A stretch of 64,000 nt of DNA from Lineus longissimus (lineage: Eukaryota; Nemertea; Pilidiophora; Heteronemertea; Lineidae): positions 14,735,292 through 14,799,291 of the forward strand of contig NC_088312.1 of the NCBI RefSeq assembly GCF_910592395.1. The letters run 5' to 3'. Under the pieces are notes generated by a model. The model saw only the letters and a program-made list of their open reading frames with translations, did not search any database and was not told where the DNA came from. Position 1 is the first letter of the stretch; every line of letters begins with the position of its first letter. Of this stretch, positions 42,301 to 51,487 are shown one piece after another. The position numbers and the translations under genes are program-made.

Positions 42301-44503
42301 ATCTCTTTTTCTTAAGGTCATTCATCTGGCTCTGATAAGCAGTCGCATAGTTCTTGTCTCTTTTCATTCGTTTCAACACTGCAGATAATCTACGTTCAGC
42401 CATTGGTCTGCTCTCTGGAACTGCTGGAAGTTGATCCTTCAGCGGTAAGCGAACCTGATATCGTTCTCCAGTGTAGGCAATGGTTCCTCGCAGCTTAGTC
42501 ATGAAGCGTTCTTCCTCTCTGGACATACAAATCTCTTCGCCCTGTGGTCCGTCATCAAATTCTCTGCTGAAGTGAGCATTCATGTTGTTGTTCAGTTCTT
42601 CAACGGTAAGTCTGTGGAGAGGCTTTGAAGCAATATTCATCCGGCCCCTCTGAACAGGTCCGAGTAGCGTCCAGCCGATCTTGGTCCGCATAGCGTAGGG
42701 TCCATCTTCTTTTGTGGGAATGATCTCTACTGGCCGTGTGATTTCTGGTTGATTAGCTCGGAAGAGTATCTCAACTGGGTGATCGATAACTTTCAGATCA
42801 ACTTTCTTTAACTCTGTGTATTTCCTAACATCATTCTCTGTGGGAATCTCCCAAGGCTTGATGGGAATCGTACTGTGTGTGAAGAGTTCATTCAATTTGA
42901 TCCACTCATCTCCCTTGGAAAGGCCTTTGACTTCAAGTCTTTGGATTTTTCTTGAATCAACACTAGCACAGCTCTGGAGCATCGTGGATAGGTCAACTTT
43001 CACAGACTGGCCTGTAAGTCCCATCTTGGTCGCCAATCCATCAGTGATGAAACTCGCTCCGGCTCCATTGTCTAAGAATACATTCGTAGTAACTTCTACT
43101 CCATTATGTAAACTTCTCAGCTTGACTGGTAAGACTGCCATTGCAATTCTCCCAGTGGTTCCAATTCTTCTTGAAGTTACTTCTTCTGTTTTCACAGTTT
43201 TCACGGCTTCTCTTGACTTTACAGCTTCTGATTTGTTTACAGAACTGGGGGTCTCAGGTTTCACAACTGTCTGGCTGGTTGACTGATTGCCATGGTCTTT
43301 AGCAATATGGCCCCGCTCCAAGCACTTAAAACAACGCCCGGTCTTCTTCAGAAATTCACCTCTCTCAGGTCTTGGCAACTTCTTAAGCTTCATACAATCT
43401 TGGATTTTATGCAATTCCTTACAGTAACTGCAATGATCTTCTCTTTCTCCTGGCTTGTCATTGGACCTTTCACTGCTGGATGTTACTCTGAAAGCAGCTT
43501 TGGACGGTGCTTGCTTTCCCGGATTTGATCGTGACTTGTCTTGTTTTCTTTCTCCTTGAGATGGTTTTGGTCCCTCTTCGGTCCTTTGTCTGGTGCCATA
43601 CCTGGGGTTCATAACTACCTTGGCCTGTGCTTCAATAAACTTAACCAAGTTCTGGTAATTAGCCGGATTACCAGTTTTCGTAAAAATTTCTGTATCCTGC
43701 CTAATCCACTTATATCTTAAGCAGTCAGGTAGTTTATCCACAATCTGGGCCATCATGGACGGATGTTCCAGTTCAGTCAGTCGCCCAAGTCCAGTCAATG
43801 CATTTAGGCTATCCCGTAGTAAAATCGCAAATCGATCCATATCTTCTGCAGCCTTCATACTCAACTTCGGCCAGGCTGATATTTTCCTGATATATGCTCT
43901 GCTGGTGCTGTACGGTGCTCCGTATCTTGTTTCTAGTAGTCTAAGAGCCTCTGCGTACCCTCCTTCAGGTCTCAGATGGACACAGCCACGCACTAATTCA
44001 TGCGGTGTTCCTGACGTGTATGCTCGTAACTGTGTTAGCCTCTCTCTGTCCGTGTCGGTCCATTTAGCTACGTACTCTTGGAAGTCAATGAAGAACTCAC
44101 GGAACTTGGTCTCATCTCCACCAAATATCTCTGGTTCGGCTCTAGGAATCCTCATTTGTTTCGTCAGATCCCTTTGCGTGTCAGCAATTGCTGAAAGTGC
44201 TCGTTCGGTAGCTTGTGTTACATTTGAAATCATTGTAAGATCTGGTGGTAACGGATCCGACATTCTCGTTGACTGATGTGCTGGTGTAAACGGCGACGCA
44301 CGGACGTCAATTCGGCCAAATACTCCTCTCGAAGTTTCAGGTTGAGTCAATCCCTCTGTTTCCATGACTACCATTGTATCCAACCAACCCGCGACTTCGG
44401 CTTCAAACTGTTCATAATCGTCCAATCTGGTGTCAGCTTGCTCATCGTCTTCTAAACGTATCAGTGTGGGTGGCTTAGCCTTCAAACTCAGGGATGAACA
44501 CAC
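39356..44503 (-). CDS. BEL copy C gag-pol polyprotein
   Basis: A 1,715-residue uninterrupted frame. Gag: DUF1759-type region (about 118-290), zinc knuckles CSYCKELHKIQDC (358-370) and CFKCLERGHIAKDH (391-404, last ligand His). Protease: FLDNGAGASFI (Asp 478). RT: WYLPHHGVI (about 750), SSDIQAMFHQI (Asp 812), YVDD (888-891). RNase H: HVFGDAS (1069), MPRAELVAA (1112), WTDSTIVLEY (1142), ENPADIASRG (1188). Integrase: HHCC finger (H1355, H1360, C1390, C1393), Asp 1425 (VDYFGPL), Glu 1538 (GGHYERQIR). The second catalytic Asp is replaced: RSNKGSN stands where relatives have RSDNGTN (Asn 1487). The start Met lies inside the 5' LTR; Met 44 is an alternative start. Confidence 0.95.
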   Translation of the reverse strand: MCSSLSLKAKPPTLIRLEDDEQADTRLDDYEQFEAEVAGWLDTMVVMETEGLTQPETSRGVFGRIDVRASPFTPAHQSTRMSDPLPPDLTMISNVTQATERALSAIADTQRDLTKQMRIPRAEPEIFGGDETKFREFFIDFQEYVAKWTDTDRERLTQLRAYTSGTPHELVRGCVHLRPEGGYAEALRLLETRYGAPYSTSRAYIRKISAWPKLSMKAAEDMDRFAILLRDSLNALTGLGRLTELEHPSMMAQIVDKLPDCLRYKWIRQDTEIFTKTGNPANYQNLVKFIEAQAKVVMNPRYGTRQRTEEGPKPSQGERKQDKSRSNPGKQAPSKAAFRVTSSSERSNDKPGEREDHCSYCKELHKIQDCMKLKKLPRPERGEFLKKTGRCFKCLERGHIAKDHGNQSTSQTVVKPETPSSVNKSEAVKSREAVKTVKTEEVTSRRIGTTGRIAMAVLPVKLRSLHNGVEVTTNVFLDNGAGASFITDGLATKMGLTGQSVKVDLSTMLQSCASVDSRKIQRLEVKGLSKGDEWIKLNELFTHSTIPIKPWEIPTENDVRKYTELKKVDLKVIDHPVEILFRANQPEITRPVEIIPTKEDGPYAMRTKIGWTLLGPVQRGRMNIASKPLHRLTVEELNNNMNAHFSREFDDGPQGEEICMSREEERFMTKLRGTIAYTGERYQVRLPLKDQLPAVPESRPMAERRLSAVLKRMKRDKNYATAYQSQMNDLKKKRYIERVPENEPDVKIRWYLPHHGVISERKQSKLRIVFDGSAEIDGISINNLLMKGPDLTNRLDGVLLRFREYPVAVSSDIQAMFHQIQVPPEDRNWYRFLWVDDQGQIEDWRWTVHPFGSKPSPAIACHALNHGLEEQADDRTRESCIAAKQTFYVDDHLDSFIDTERAVKHVKCVDETCQRSGFLLRKYASNHPEIINCIPQDRHVEIGSEISLTEDCKELPTLGMNWKPESDKLSYRAPDLKEVKTRRELLSNMTKLFDPLGLVSPWILNCRLIVQNLSRLKLNWDDPVPEDELRKWINWRDGTHAVTEIEFERCMTTYTPGPHDEHQLHVFGDASERAHGVAAYISTQSEDEIDSKLIYARSRVNPQKGETMPRAELVAATLGAKTTAKLKKELRLPLQKSVNWTDSTIVLEYLRNETIQTSVFVRNRVGTILTLTRVEDWRHVQGRENPADIASRGGTARDLRSSLWQHGPEFLRLPEEISVNRIEGQSAADKGADHTISVLNRLSDWERILNLVQCMLKPFNPEDEVSTADARIHAKVAVLRTIQRMYYSAELQSLREKLTTPRCSKIRKLCPEIDKDGLLRVGGRLNNSLLPHEGRRPIILPGGEPLVRKLIRRIHWMEGHVGRNHVISSLRERYWVTGVTVAVKQVLKNCVLCKKYQARLQTQKMGNLPIDRISATRAFENSGVDYFGPLEVKISGRLYKRYGVLFSCNYTRAIHLELTRKLDTQSCLFAISRFTNRRGRPRKLRSNKGSNLIGASKELKQDLLKLNKELRLQEKLAKEEIDWEFNPPLASHFGGHYERQIRSVRKILYGLMNKQRLDEEEMQTVMVKAEWIMNSRPLTACSAADTSVVAITPNHLMGLNTVETDTSVTEESDMYRGRWKRVNYVTDQIWKQFNKLYVSSLQERNKWQDAKSDLQQDDIVVLQDTSVGRAYWPVGRIVNIHKGSDGHVRSCEVRTQNGTYRRPITKLAKLLEAED

Positions 44504-44856
44504 GGAAGACGATAAAAAGGTGTGTTAAAGTGGGGTCTTTAATATCGAGTCCAACATAAACATCTGCTTTGAGCTTCTGGCATCATCGAGTAGGGTTCGT
44601 TGGTCTGATCTGCATAAAAGAACAATTGGTCTGAATATCTGATCGAAACTGATAGTCCAAATCACAGATAGCGAAATACGGATTCTTACTCACACGTTTG
44701 TGCCCCTTTCATATCCCTTAGTCCTAGTTTAGGGGTCAAAATCTAAAGTTCAATCATCTCCTCATCACACGGTGATCTGTCGTGAATGCAGTGTCTTAGC
44801 GCATTAAAGCATTAGGTACACGTGAGTGTGCGGTTCCTAACGGGGGTCCACTAACA
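44465..44856 (-). repeat. 5' LTR of BEL copy C
   Basis: 392 bp, identical by eye to 38667-39058. Its last 39 bases encode the first 13 residues of the long gag-pol frame. No typical TGG-starting primer-binding site follows; the next bases are CTGATACGTTTAGAAG. Confidence 0.94.
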
Positions 44857-45174
44857 GGTGGTTGTCTTATGAGGTTGTAACCCCAACTTCTTGGCGGTTT
44901 CTTTGCGTGTGTACGAAGCCATGCTGCCTCGATCAATTAATGCTCCTGCGGTGACACTTTTCTCCCTTTGTGTAAGTTTGATTTTACCAGTTTCTAAAAG
45001 TACAGTTTCCCTGTTGGATCCAGTGCATGAGGTAACTGGTGAATCGTGCGGTTTGACCCTTTCCAGGTGTCCATTTGAACTATTCTCACTTGTCTTTTGA
45101 ATTTGCGGTATGACAGTATGCGGTTTTTCTGATACTAATGCGGTGCGGTTTTGTGACATGGTGTGCGGTGACAT
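44857..45174 (-). pseudogene. BEL copy B aspartic protease, N-terminal part
   Basis: About 106 codons with VLLETGKIKLT and the active-site region TAGALIDRGSMASYTRKETAKKLGL. BEL proteases usually have D-(S/E)-G; here it is DRGS. The frame is severed at 44857 by copy C and resumes at 38666 as LTVHGIRG, then loses frame. The upstream link to gag passes a stop near 45195. Confidence 0.75.
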
Positions 45175-45196
45175 CTCCTGATGTCATTGTACCTAT

Positions 45197-45942
45197 TGCG
45201 GTGCTCCTGATGATTGCGGGGTTCCTGATTGTGGTGAAAACAGACTGAAATGTTCATGTATGGATGAATGATGTCTGCGTTTCCCTAAACAATTGAGACA
45301 CAACCTTTTCGATCTGATCAGGCTGTACTTTTCATCTGCGGTTTTCGGATACTTAAACACATTATGAGACGCGTCGCAGTAGGCACACTTAGAGACGGTA
45401 ATTCCTCCTACGAACGCACTGACTGAGGCGTGGTTATGTTTCCCGTGATGCTCCTTCCTTTCCGAGTCCTGTGATTGTGTGCTTTCAAAACGTTCCCCAA
45501 TGTTATCCTAGTGTGTGTTAAACGATTTCATGAATTTGCTCAGATCGAACCGATCCCCTTGATCGCTTGTTCCCATCTTCTCTCTGAGAATTTTGGGTAG
45601 CTTCCGTTCGAGTATGGGTACGAGAACGGATGAACACTCGTGTGTGTCCACTTTTAGTGTCTCTAATGAACGCATATCACCCATAACTTTGTTATAAAAT
45701 CCTCTGAGTGATGCGTGGTTGTATGAAGGGTTAGGAATGTCCAATAAATTCGTGACGTGAGCACGGATTATCTTCCTTGTCTGACCGAAACGTTCTTCCA
45801 GGACTTCTATCAACGTAGTTAAGTTATCTCCCGAAGCGTGAATCCCTGCAACTGCATCCAGGGCGTTTCCCTCTAACTGACCTACGATATAGTTGAACTT
45901 TGTAATGTTTTCGTAATTTTCCTTCAACACATCGGCGGTCAT
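45197..45942 (-). pseudogene. BEL copy B gag: capsid region and zinc knuckles
   Basis: The 144-codon capsid-like part (YIVGQLEGNALDAVAGI, LIEVLEERFGQTRKIIRAHV, LPKILREKMG) ends at an in-frame TAG (45508-45510). The same frame continues with CAYCDASHNVFKY (final Cys replaced by Tyr) and CLNCLGKRRHH, the nucleocapsid knuckles. The frame stops again near 45197. The family features of DUF1759/PAM-type BEL gag are clear. Confidence 0.78.
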
Positions 45943-46209
45943 GGTGTCCCAAAAACTGGACCATTTCGTGTAAGACCTGTCAAATGTGGAAGTTTCAACT
46001 TTGGTAGTTGAGCGGTCTTTGGCATCTTCGTAACAGCTACCGGTGGTATCTGTTTGGTACTGGCGTTCAGTTTTTCAAGTAACTTTTTCATCTTAAGTAA
46101 TTTGACCCGTTGGTCACTGCGGATTGTTCTTGCTTCGGCTATTTCCTCCGTGAGTGCGTCTTTTTATCCTTCATGCTAGATAAAAGTCCGTCTATCTATT
46201 CACTTTGTT

Positions 46210-46392
46210 TCAAGGATGTTTCGTATGCTTCATGTATAGTCCTTCTAATGTGGCTTCTATTTCGGTGATTTCGTCCTCGGACAGGGCTGTCGTCTTCACC
46301 ATTGCTTTGTCATAGTCCTTCTTGACACTGTAGACTAAAACGTCCCGTTTGGCCTTCAATGTATCTACTTTGTCCATTTTTTGGCGGCTCAT
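46210..46392 (-). pseudogene. BEL copy B gag N-terminus
   Basis: A 60-codon frame starting with Met, basic and helical (KMDKVDTLKAKRDVLVYSVK, then EDEITEIEATLEGLYMKH), as in BEL gag N-termini that have a helical coil. It is separated from the capsid part by about 270 bp containing stops and frameshifts. Confidence 0.5.
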
Positions 46393-47539
46393 GTATGTGA
46401 ATTGTGTGGTGAATTGCGGTCCCTCTCGTTGACCCCAGATTCCGACCAGGGAGTTATAAGGCTTAGTGATGATGGGCTAAATAATCGTGCATAAACTGAA
46501 CTGTACACGTTGAATACTTTCTCATAACTGCTAACTTTATTCCTCACAAAGCAAAATGTTATATGGTTCATGAACTTTCATGTCCGGGAGAAGTGAAGGT
46601 ATTTTGTGACAAACTCAACTTGAGGTGATGGATGACCATCGTAAAACTGCCTAAGCAAAAGCCTAGAGATTGGAAACAGATGTGTTGCTGAGGCTTGAAA
46701 TTACGGACATAAAGGTCCCACGTTAATCTCCGACACTGTTTATACTGCATAGTTAGGCTAAGAAGTACTTATCGCCTTCCTGTCATCACTGTCGATCAGC
46801 CAGAGAAAATCAATAATTTATGCCTGGAGCCTGTCAATGGATTCCTGCTCCTTGAGTTGATTGGTCAGATATTTACTCGCTTTAGTTGATGAATGAATGT
46901 GCAGCATACGATGACCATATTTGGCACAGCAGGATTGCCTCAGCAAATTCCGCCAGGCTTCGGTTTCTTTGTGCATGTGGCATGGGCAGTGTAAAGAATT
47001 TGTGAAAATGAATGCACGCGGAATGCAACTGCTTCTCAACTTTTGATAGTCAAAGTGCCGGTAAATTTTCCAAGGTTGCCAATCGGGATAGTATCGTATG
47101 CCGCGCAATAATTTCATTGGTCGCTGTGTTTCGTCTGCGCATAAATTATTGATTTTCTGTCAGAAGCCAGGTTCATGGTAAACACACTGCATGTTTTCAG
47201 GTGGCCATTTAGTTCTTATCGTTGATGGCCTAGATTGGCCTAGTTGATCTAGGCCACGGGGAAATACCCCTAATCAGAGATCTGGGTCACAACAACAAAG
47301 AGGAACACCAATAACCAAACTATGCCTTCCACCAGTTGAGAATGACGATTTATCCTGAATTTCTTTCCAGAAATGGATTCTAGACACCCATAAATAGCTA
47401 TCAGCTTTTTTGTTTCATGAAAATCGGTAAACTAATGAAATTCCTGGGTGTTGTTGTGTCCTAGTTTCTACTTATTGTTCTAATGTTTACATGTCAATTA
47501 AAGGTGATTAATCAAATCTGATATTTGTTATGATGATAT
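46393..47539. other. No gene recognised; probable LTR remnant of copy B and 3' flank of gypsy D
   Basis: No coding similarity. The 5' LTR of BEL copy B and the 3' LTR of gypsy copy D would both be expected in this gap. Neither the TGTAGTGGGATC of D's LTR nor a clear TG...CA pair could be found, so both may be lost or diverged. Confidence 0.4.
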
Positions 47540-48430
47540 TTATACCTCCATGCCTGGATAGTAAGGTTTGATCTGATCCACATGTCGAGTTTCTAGACGT
47601 CTCTTGATTCTAAGTTTCACATTTAGAGCATTAGGAATTTGTTCAATACAGTAGGGACCTTCCCACTTAGGACTTAACTTAGCAGCAAAGAACTTAGCCG
47701 CATCAGACATGGGATTCGCTTTTAGTAACACGAACTGTCCAACCTCATAACTTGACGCTATGCATCTTCTCTTATCATAGTTCTCTTTTCGTTTTGTTGA
47801 TTGTTCCAACATTTTGGCTATAACCCGAGCTACTCTGTCCTTATCATCTCTAATTTTGGTTGCAACATATGACCTTGGGTCATTTTCCCCCTCCCCAGCC
47901 AAAGTTAAGGCATTTTCCAGTGGAGATTTCATTTCCCTAGATAAGGTCAGCATAGCTGGGCTACAACCAGTAGTTCTATTCTCAACCGAATTTACTGCAA
48001 ATCTAAATTCAGCTAGATCTATGTCCCAGGACTGGTGGTCACCAGCCTCCTCAGACACATAGCTCGCCAGCATGGACTTCAGGTCTCTATTTGCGCGTTC
48101 CACCCAATTGCATTGTGGGTGATAGGGTGTACTATGTACCAACTTTACACCCCATTTATCACAAACGGCACTCAAGAACTTAGAAGTGAACTGGGATCCA
48201 TTGTCTGTTAGTAAACGTTCGGGCGGTCCAAAACGAGTGAAAAGTTCTCTCACTAGGCAAATAGCGACATGTTTTCCAGTAGCTTTCTTTAGCGGAAAGA
48301 ATTCTACCCACTTGGAAAAATGGTCTCGAGTCACCAACACAAACTTATGCCGAGAATGCGAAATTGGTAATGGTCCAACTAAATCTGCCGCGACAAACTC
48401 CCAAGGTTTGGTTGTTTTCATCACTTCCAT
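47540..48430 (-). pseudogene. Gypsy copy D integrase core and C-terminus
   Basis: A 296-codon frame with the integrase triad: VAADLVGPLP (first Asp), LLTDNGSQFTS (second Asp) and NWVERANRDLKSML (Glu), followed by the GPY/F-type C-terminal segment (SPKWEGPYCIEQIPN, RHVDQIKPYY). It is separated from the zinc-finger part by a one-base shift near 48440, just before KTTKPWEFVA. The catalytic residues are intact. Confidence 0.88.
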
Positions 48431-49101
48431 AAATCCAGGAGGTTACGGTATACAGGCTTCACTAGTTGACATATTTTACATCCTCTTACATAATTGCGCA
48501 CGTCCCGTCCCACTCCTTGCCAATAGAAGTTTCTGAGAACTCTGTCCAATGTTTTTTTCCGACCAAGATGACCCGCCGAAGCTCGATCATGCAGTTCTGT
48601 CATGATTTTTCCTTTCAGGGAATCCGGAACCAGGATCTGACGACCCTCAGTAGTTTTCCTATATAACACCTGATCAAACACGCAGTCTTTTGCTAAACTA
48701 CGAACTTTAGGCGTAACAGCTAGTTTCTGATCCCCATCAGACTTTAGATCGTTCATTACTGATTGTAAGAGAGGATCATTCTCTTGCATCATCAGCAACT
48801 GATCTATTCCCGGTAGACCAGATGGAGACAAATCAATGGTTCTGTCCGGTTGATTGTCTGAATTGTCAACGATAGGCACATTTTGTCTCTGATTCTGAAC
48901 CTCCAGTGTCTTACAATCATCACACTGATAGTCCATGATTCTAGCATCCTCAGGATCGATTCCGACTTTCAGCATTTCAGGAAGTTGTTCCTCGACGGCT
49001 TCCTGTTTCACCGGAGACAGGTTGTATGGCTTTTGCTTGATCGGTGTTGTTCCTTCCTCAAGAACAATTTCGAGTTCAAGAACATTCGTGTTCAAGAACA
49101 T
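48421..49101 (-). pseudogene. Gypsy copy D: RT N-terminus fused by deletion to integrase zinc finger
   Basis: A 226-codon frame. The first 45 residues are the start of gypsy RT (TTPIKQKPYNLSPVKQEAVE, EEQLPEMLKVGI). The text then jumps to a spacer and the integrase HHCC finger (LHDRASAGHLGRKKTLDRVL, NYVRGCKICQLVK). The palm, fingers and RNase H (several hundred residues) are deleted near 48960. The frame remains open across the deletion. Confidence 0.83.
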
Positions 49102-49645
49102 TAGTGTCTGTGATTACGTCTGGATATTCTGCCATCAGCATCTCCACCACACCCTTCCGTTTTGTTTCGTCGATGGAAATTTTCGGTGAAATTTCCCCCT
49201 TACAAGTATCCTTCTGTACGTCAGGACTTGTCCCTAGTAATGGCCATTTTATGACGGGTTTTACAGATGAGAGCCAATACGACTGATCAGAAATGTCAAT
49301 GACCAAACCAACTTTGTAGATAAAGTCTCGTACTAACAAAACTGGTGTTGACATCTTCTGAACCACCACACACTCGACGCATGTTGAGATCCCTCCGCAT
49401 ACAATGTCTAACAGGACTACCCCCAATGGTTCAAACGTGGAGCCATCGAATCATGCAAGGGTTAATCCTTCTTTAGGTTGAATCGGAATGTTCAGTTGTT
49501 GACAGAAGTCTTCAGTTACCATAGTAACAGCACTGCCAGAATCCACAAGACCGTAAGTTTCGGTGTCTGCCACCTGTAGTTGCACCCTTGGTTCGGATAT
49601 AACTAGCGGCTTGGCTTTCCCACTCGTAGGGAAAAATTCTAGCAA
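49076..49645 (-). pseudogene. Gypsy copy D protease and protease-RT linker
   Basis: Two frames. 49451-49645 carries the retropepsin active site GLVDSGSAVTMV. 49076-49426 carries the linker up to RT (VVVQKMSTPVLLVRDFIY, DETKRKGVVEMLMAEYPDVI). A stop near 49454 and a frameshift near 49090 break the gene. The second break coincides with a direct duplication of about 18 bp containing GTTCAAGAACATT (49075-49104). Confidence 0.75.
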
Positions 49646-50718
49646 TTCGGACTTGGACTATGTGACACAAACATATTTTCTTTGCTCTCAGTTTTATCGA
49701 TTTTCTTGTTTGGACAATCCTGTTTTTTATGTCCGAGTTCTCCGCACTGAAAACAGGCATCGGTGTATCTGGATGAGTTATTCCAGCTCTGCTTGCCACG
49801 TTCTTCCTTCTTTTTAGGCCATTTCTGCTTGCCACGTTCTTCCTCCTTTTTCTCGTCATGTTTTGGCTTTTTGTCATCTCCCCGCTCCTCTCGAATCAAC
49901 CGTCGCTGCATTACATAATCATCCGCAAATCTGGTCAAATCGCGCGCAGACAGTTCATCCCTTTCAATGAGTTTTAATCTCAGGGACTCGTCCCTTATCG
50001 TATGTGGGAATTGATCGATAACTGATTTGTCCTGTATCGCGATGTAATCAGCATTTTTCGAAAGTTCAGCGGTAGGAACCAACCAATATTTGATGTAGTC
50101 CTCCAATCTTGCGGCGAAATCCAGAAAGGACTCGGTCCCGAGTTTAGATTCCTTCCGAAATTTCGTCCGGTAAACCGTCGGGGTTAACCGATATCTCACC
50201 ATTATCGTTTCCTTGACAACAGCAAAATCGTTCTGTTCATCCTCACTTGGAGAAAAATAGGCTTGCTGGGCCGGACCCGTAAGATACGGTTCCAGTCTTA
50301 ATTTATAACGTTTCGCCAAGTTTTCGAAAGTTTTGAAAAAGTAATGAATATCGTCCTTCTCCGTCAGTTTATTCATTTCTTTCAATTTCACAAATCTCGG
50401 TTCAGACGTTTTTTCCGGTTTTACAGCATCCACCAGTTTCTGCATGCTTTCCATCATCTGTATGTTGTCCTCACCATGAGTCCTCGAAAAATGGACTAAC
50501 AGGTCCCGAAATAATTCCCCTGTGTCGACCGCTCCACCGATTGCAGCTGCAGCAGGTTCCATTATTTTAGGCAAATCCGCCAAAACATCCATTTTTTCAT
50601 CCTTTTTCGTGAACTTCGTTGTATCAATATGATTTATCTGGCAGAGCACAGTGATATACTCACTGGTGTACCGACCTAAGGTCGCCACCCTCTCCCTCTT
50701 ATCAGCCATTGTCCACAC
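49639..50718 (-). CDS. Gypsy copy D gag with SCAN-like region and CCHC knuckle
   Basis: A 359-codon intact frame. It has an N-terminal helical region, a capsid C-terminal-like segment (about 180-275) with FLDFAARLEDYIKYWL and ELSARDLTRFADDYVMQRRL, reminiscent of SCAN domains, then a Lys/Glu-rich linker with duplicated GKQKWPKKKEERGKQ units and a zinc knuckle CFQCGELGHKKQDC. This layout fits Gmr1/gypsy-type gag, from which vertebrate SCAN domains are thought to derive. A start at the second Met (MADKRERV, 50709) is also possible. Confidence 0.82.
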   Translation of the reverse strand: MWTMADKRERVATLGRYTSEYITVLCQINHIDTTKFTKKDEKMDVLADLPKIMEPAAAAIGGAVDTGELFRDLLVHFSRTHGEDNIQMMESMQKLVDAVKPEKTSEPRFVKLKEMNKLTEKDDIHYFFKTFENLAKRYKLRLEPYLTGPAQQAYFSPSEDEQNDFAVVKETIMVRYRLTPTVYRTKFRKESKLGTESFLDFAARLEDYIKYWLVPTAELSKNADYIAIQDKSVIDQFPHTIRDESLRLKLIERDELSARDLTRFADDYVMQRRLIREERGDDKKPKHDEKKEEERGKQKWPKKKEERGKQSWNNSSRYTDACFQCGELGHKKQDCPNKKIDKTESKENMFVSHSPSPNC

Positions 50719-51005
50719 AGACAGTCACGTCAGTACTGCTCTGCACCGTTCCTCAGACAGGCTACACACAATGTACGGGTTGTACACTGCACTGTATACG
50801 GGTCGCTGTATACTGGTGATGTAGTTGTACGTGGGGGTACAACCCCTAGGATCAACACCTAGACTGGCTCAACACTCGAGGCTCAACACAATGTACAGGT
50901 TGTACACTGCAATGTATACGGGCTGTATACAATGGCGACGTGGTTGTACGCGGGGGCACAACAAAGTTCGGATTTTCAATGTTCTGAAGTCTCTAAAAGT
51001 TTGTA

Positions 51006-51020
51006 CACGTTGGGACGCCA
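51006..51020 (-). promoter_or_regulatory. Primer-binding site of gypsy copy D
   Basis: On the minus strand TGGCGTCCCAACGTG starts 2 bases after the LTR end CCACTACA, the usual spacing, and is complementary to a tRNA 3' end. Confidence 0.7.
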
Positions 51021-51022
51021 CT

Positions 51023-51237
51023 TGTAGTGGGATCTTAACTATCCGTTGCCTGGATACCGATGACTGTAACAACTTCGTCTTGGATAATTCTTACTTTATT
51101 CATGAGACTAAACATTCAACTTCGATACACGTCCATTCATGATCTGAACCTCTTTCCGGCTGCCGCACATGTGCAGATCTATAAATACAAAGGTCGTCTG
51201 CAGACCAAATCAATGTAGATAAACTGAGGTTACTACA
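51023..51237 (-). repeat. 5' LTR of gypsy copy D
   Basis: 215 bp with inverted termini TGTAGT...ACTACA. In element orientation it holds a TATTTATAG box near 51180. The outer end is inferred from the terminal symmetry because no second copy is available. Confidence 0.68.
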
Positions 51238-51487
51238 GTATCAGCCCCCCAGAAAGGGTCTCAACCTGAACTTATAAGACTTGCTTTACAGTTCATCATC
51301 AGTCATGAATCAAATACATGAAATTAACTAATAAAGTAAGCATGCAACTGGTTGACAGTATGATATACAGGCATTGTTGAGTGGTAAGGATGGCATTTTA
51401 ACCCTTTCACACCCAATTCTCTAGAGTCATTTAACCCTTTAATTGCGGGTCAAGTCGAGGCAAATGTAATGTCACTTTATCTAGCTT
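51238..51487. other. Short gap, nothing recognised
   Basis: A purine/pyrimidine-mixed spacer between the gypsy D LTR and the 3' end of the RAG1-N-like gene. Contains AACCCTTTCACACC and AACCCTTTAATTGC, weak echoes of the satellite modules at 3.4 kb. Confidence 0.35.

Larger units (their letters stand above)
38667..44856 (-). mobile_element. BEL/Pao retrotransposon C, full length and young
   Basis: A 6,190-bp element on the minus strand with two 392-bp LTRs identical by eye (38667-39058 and 44465-44856; TGTTAGTGGACC...CCACCCACA in element orientation). It is flanked by the 5-bp target duplication GGTGG (38662-38666 and 44857-44861). A polypurine-like AAGGGGCCGG precedes the 3' LTR. One uninterrupted gag-pol frame fills the interior. 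It is inserted in the protease region of copy B. Confidence 0.95.
44857..46392 (-). mobile_element. BEL/Pao retrotransposon B, 5' portion (gag and protease)
   Basis: Continuation of copy B upstream of the nested copy C. The gag start lies near 46392 and the protease frame is cut at 44857. Beyond 46392 an LTR would be expected, but its limits could not be defined by eye; TGGTCGGAATCTGGGGTC (minus strand, about 46424-46441) could be the primer-binding site. Confidence 0.7.
47540..51237 (-). mobile_element. Ty3/gypsy retrotransposon D, RT/RNase H deleted
   Basis: A minus-strand element with 5' LTR 51023-51237, primer-binding site 51006-51020, gag, protease and integrase. The RT catalytic core and RNase H are missing through a deletion near 48960. 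No 3' LTR was found next to the integrase end. Confidence 0.82.

Noticed and set aside
46568-47117. Open frames between BEL copy B and gypsy D as genes
   Set aside because: No family motifs; lie where LTR remnants are expected.
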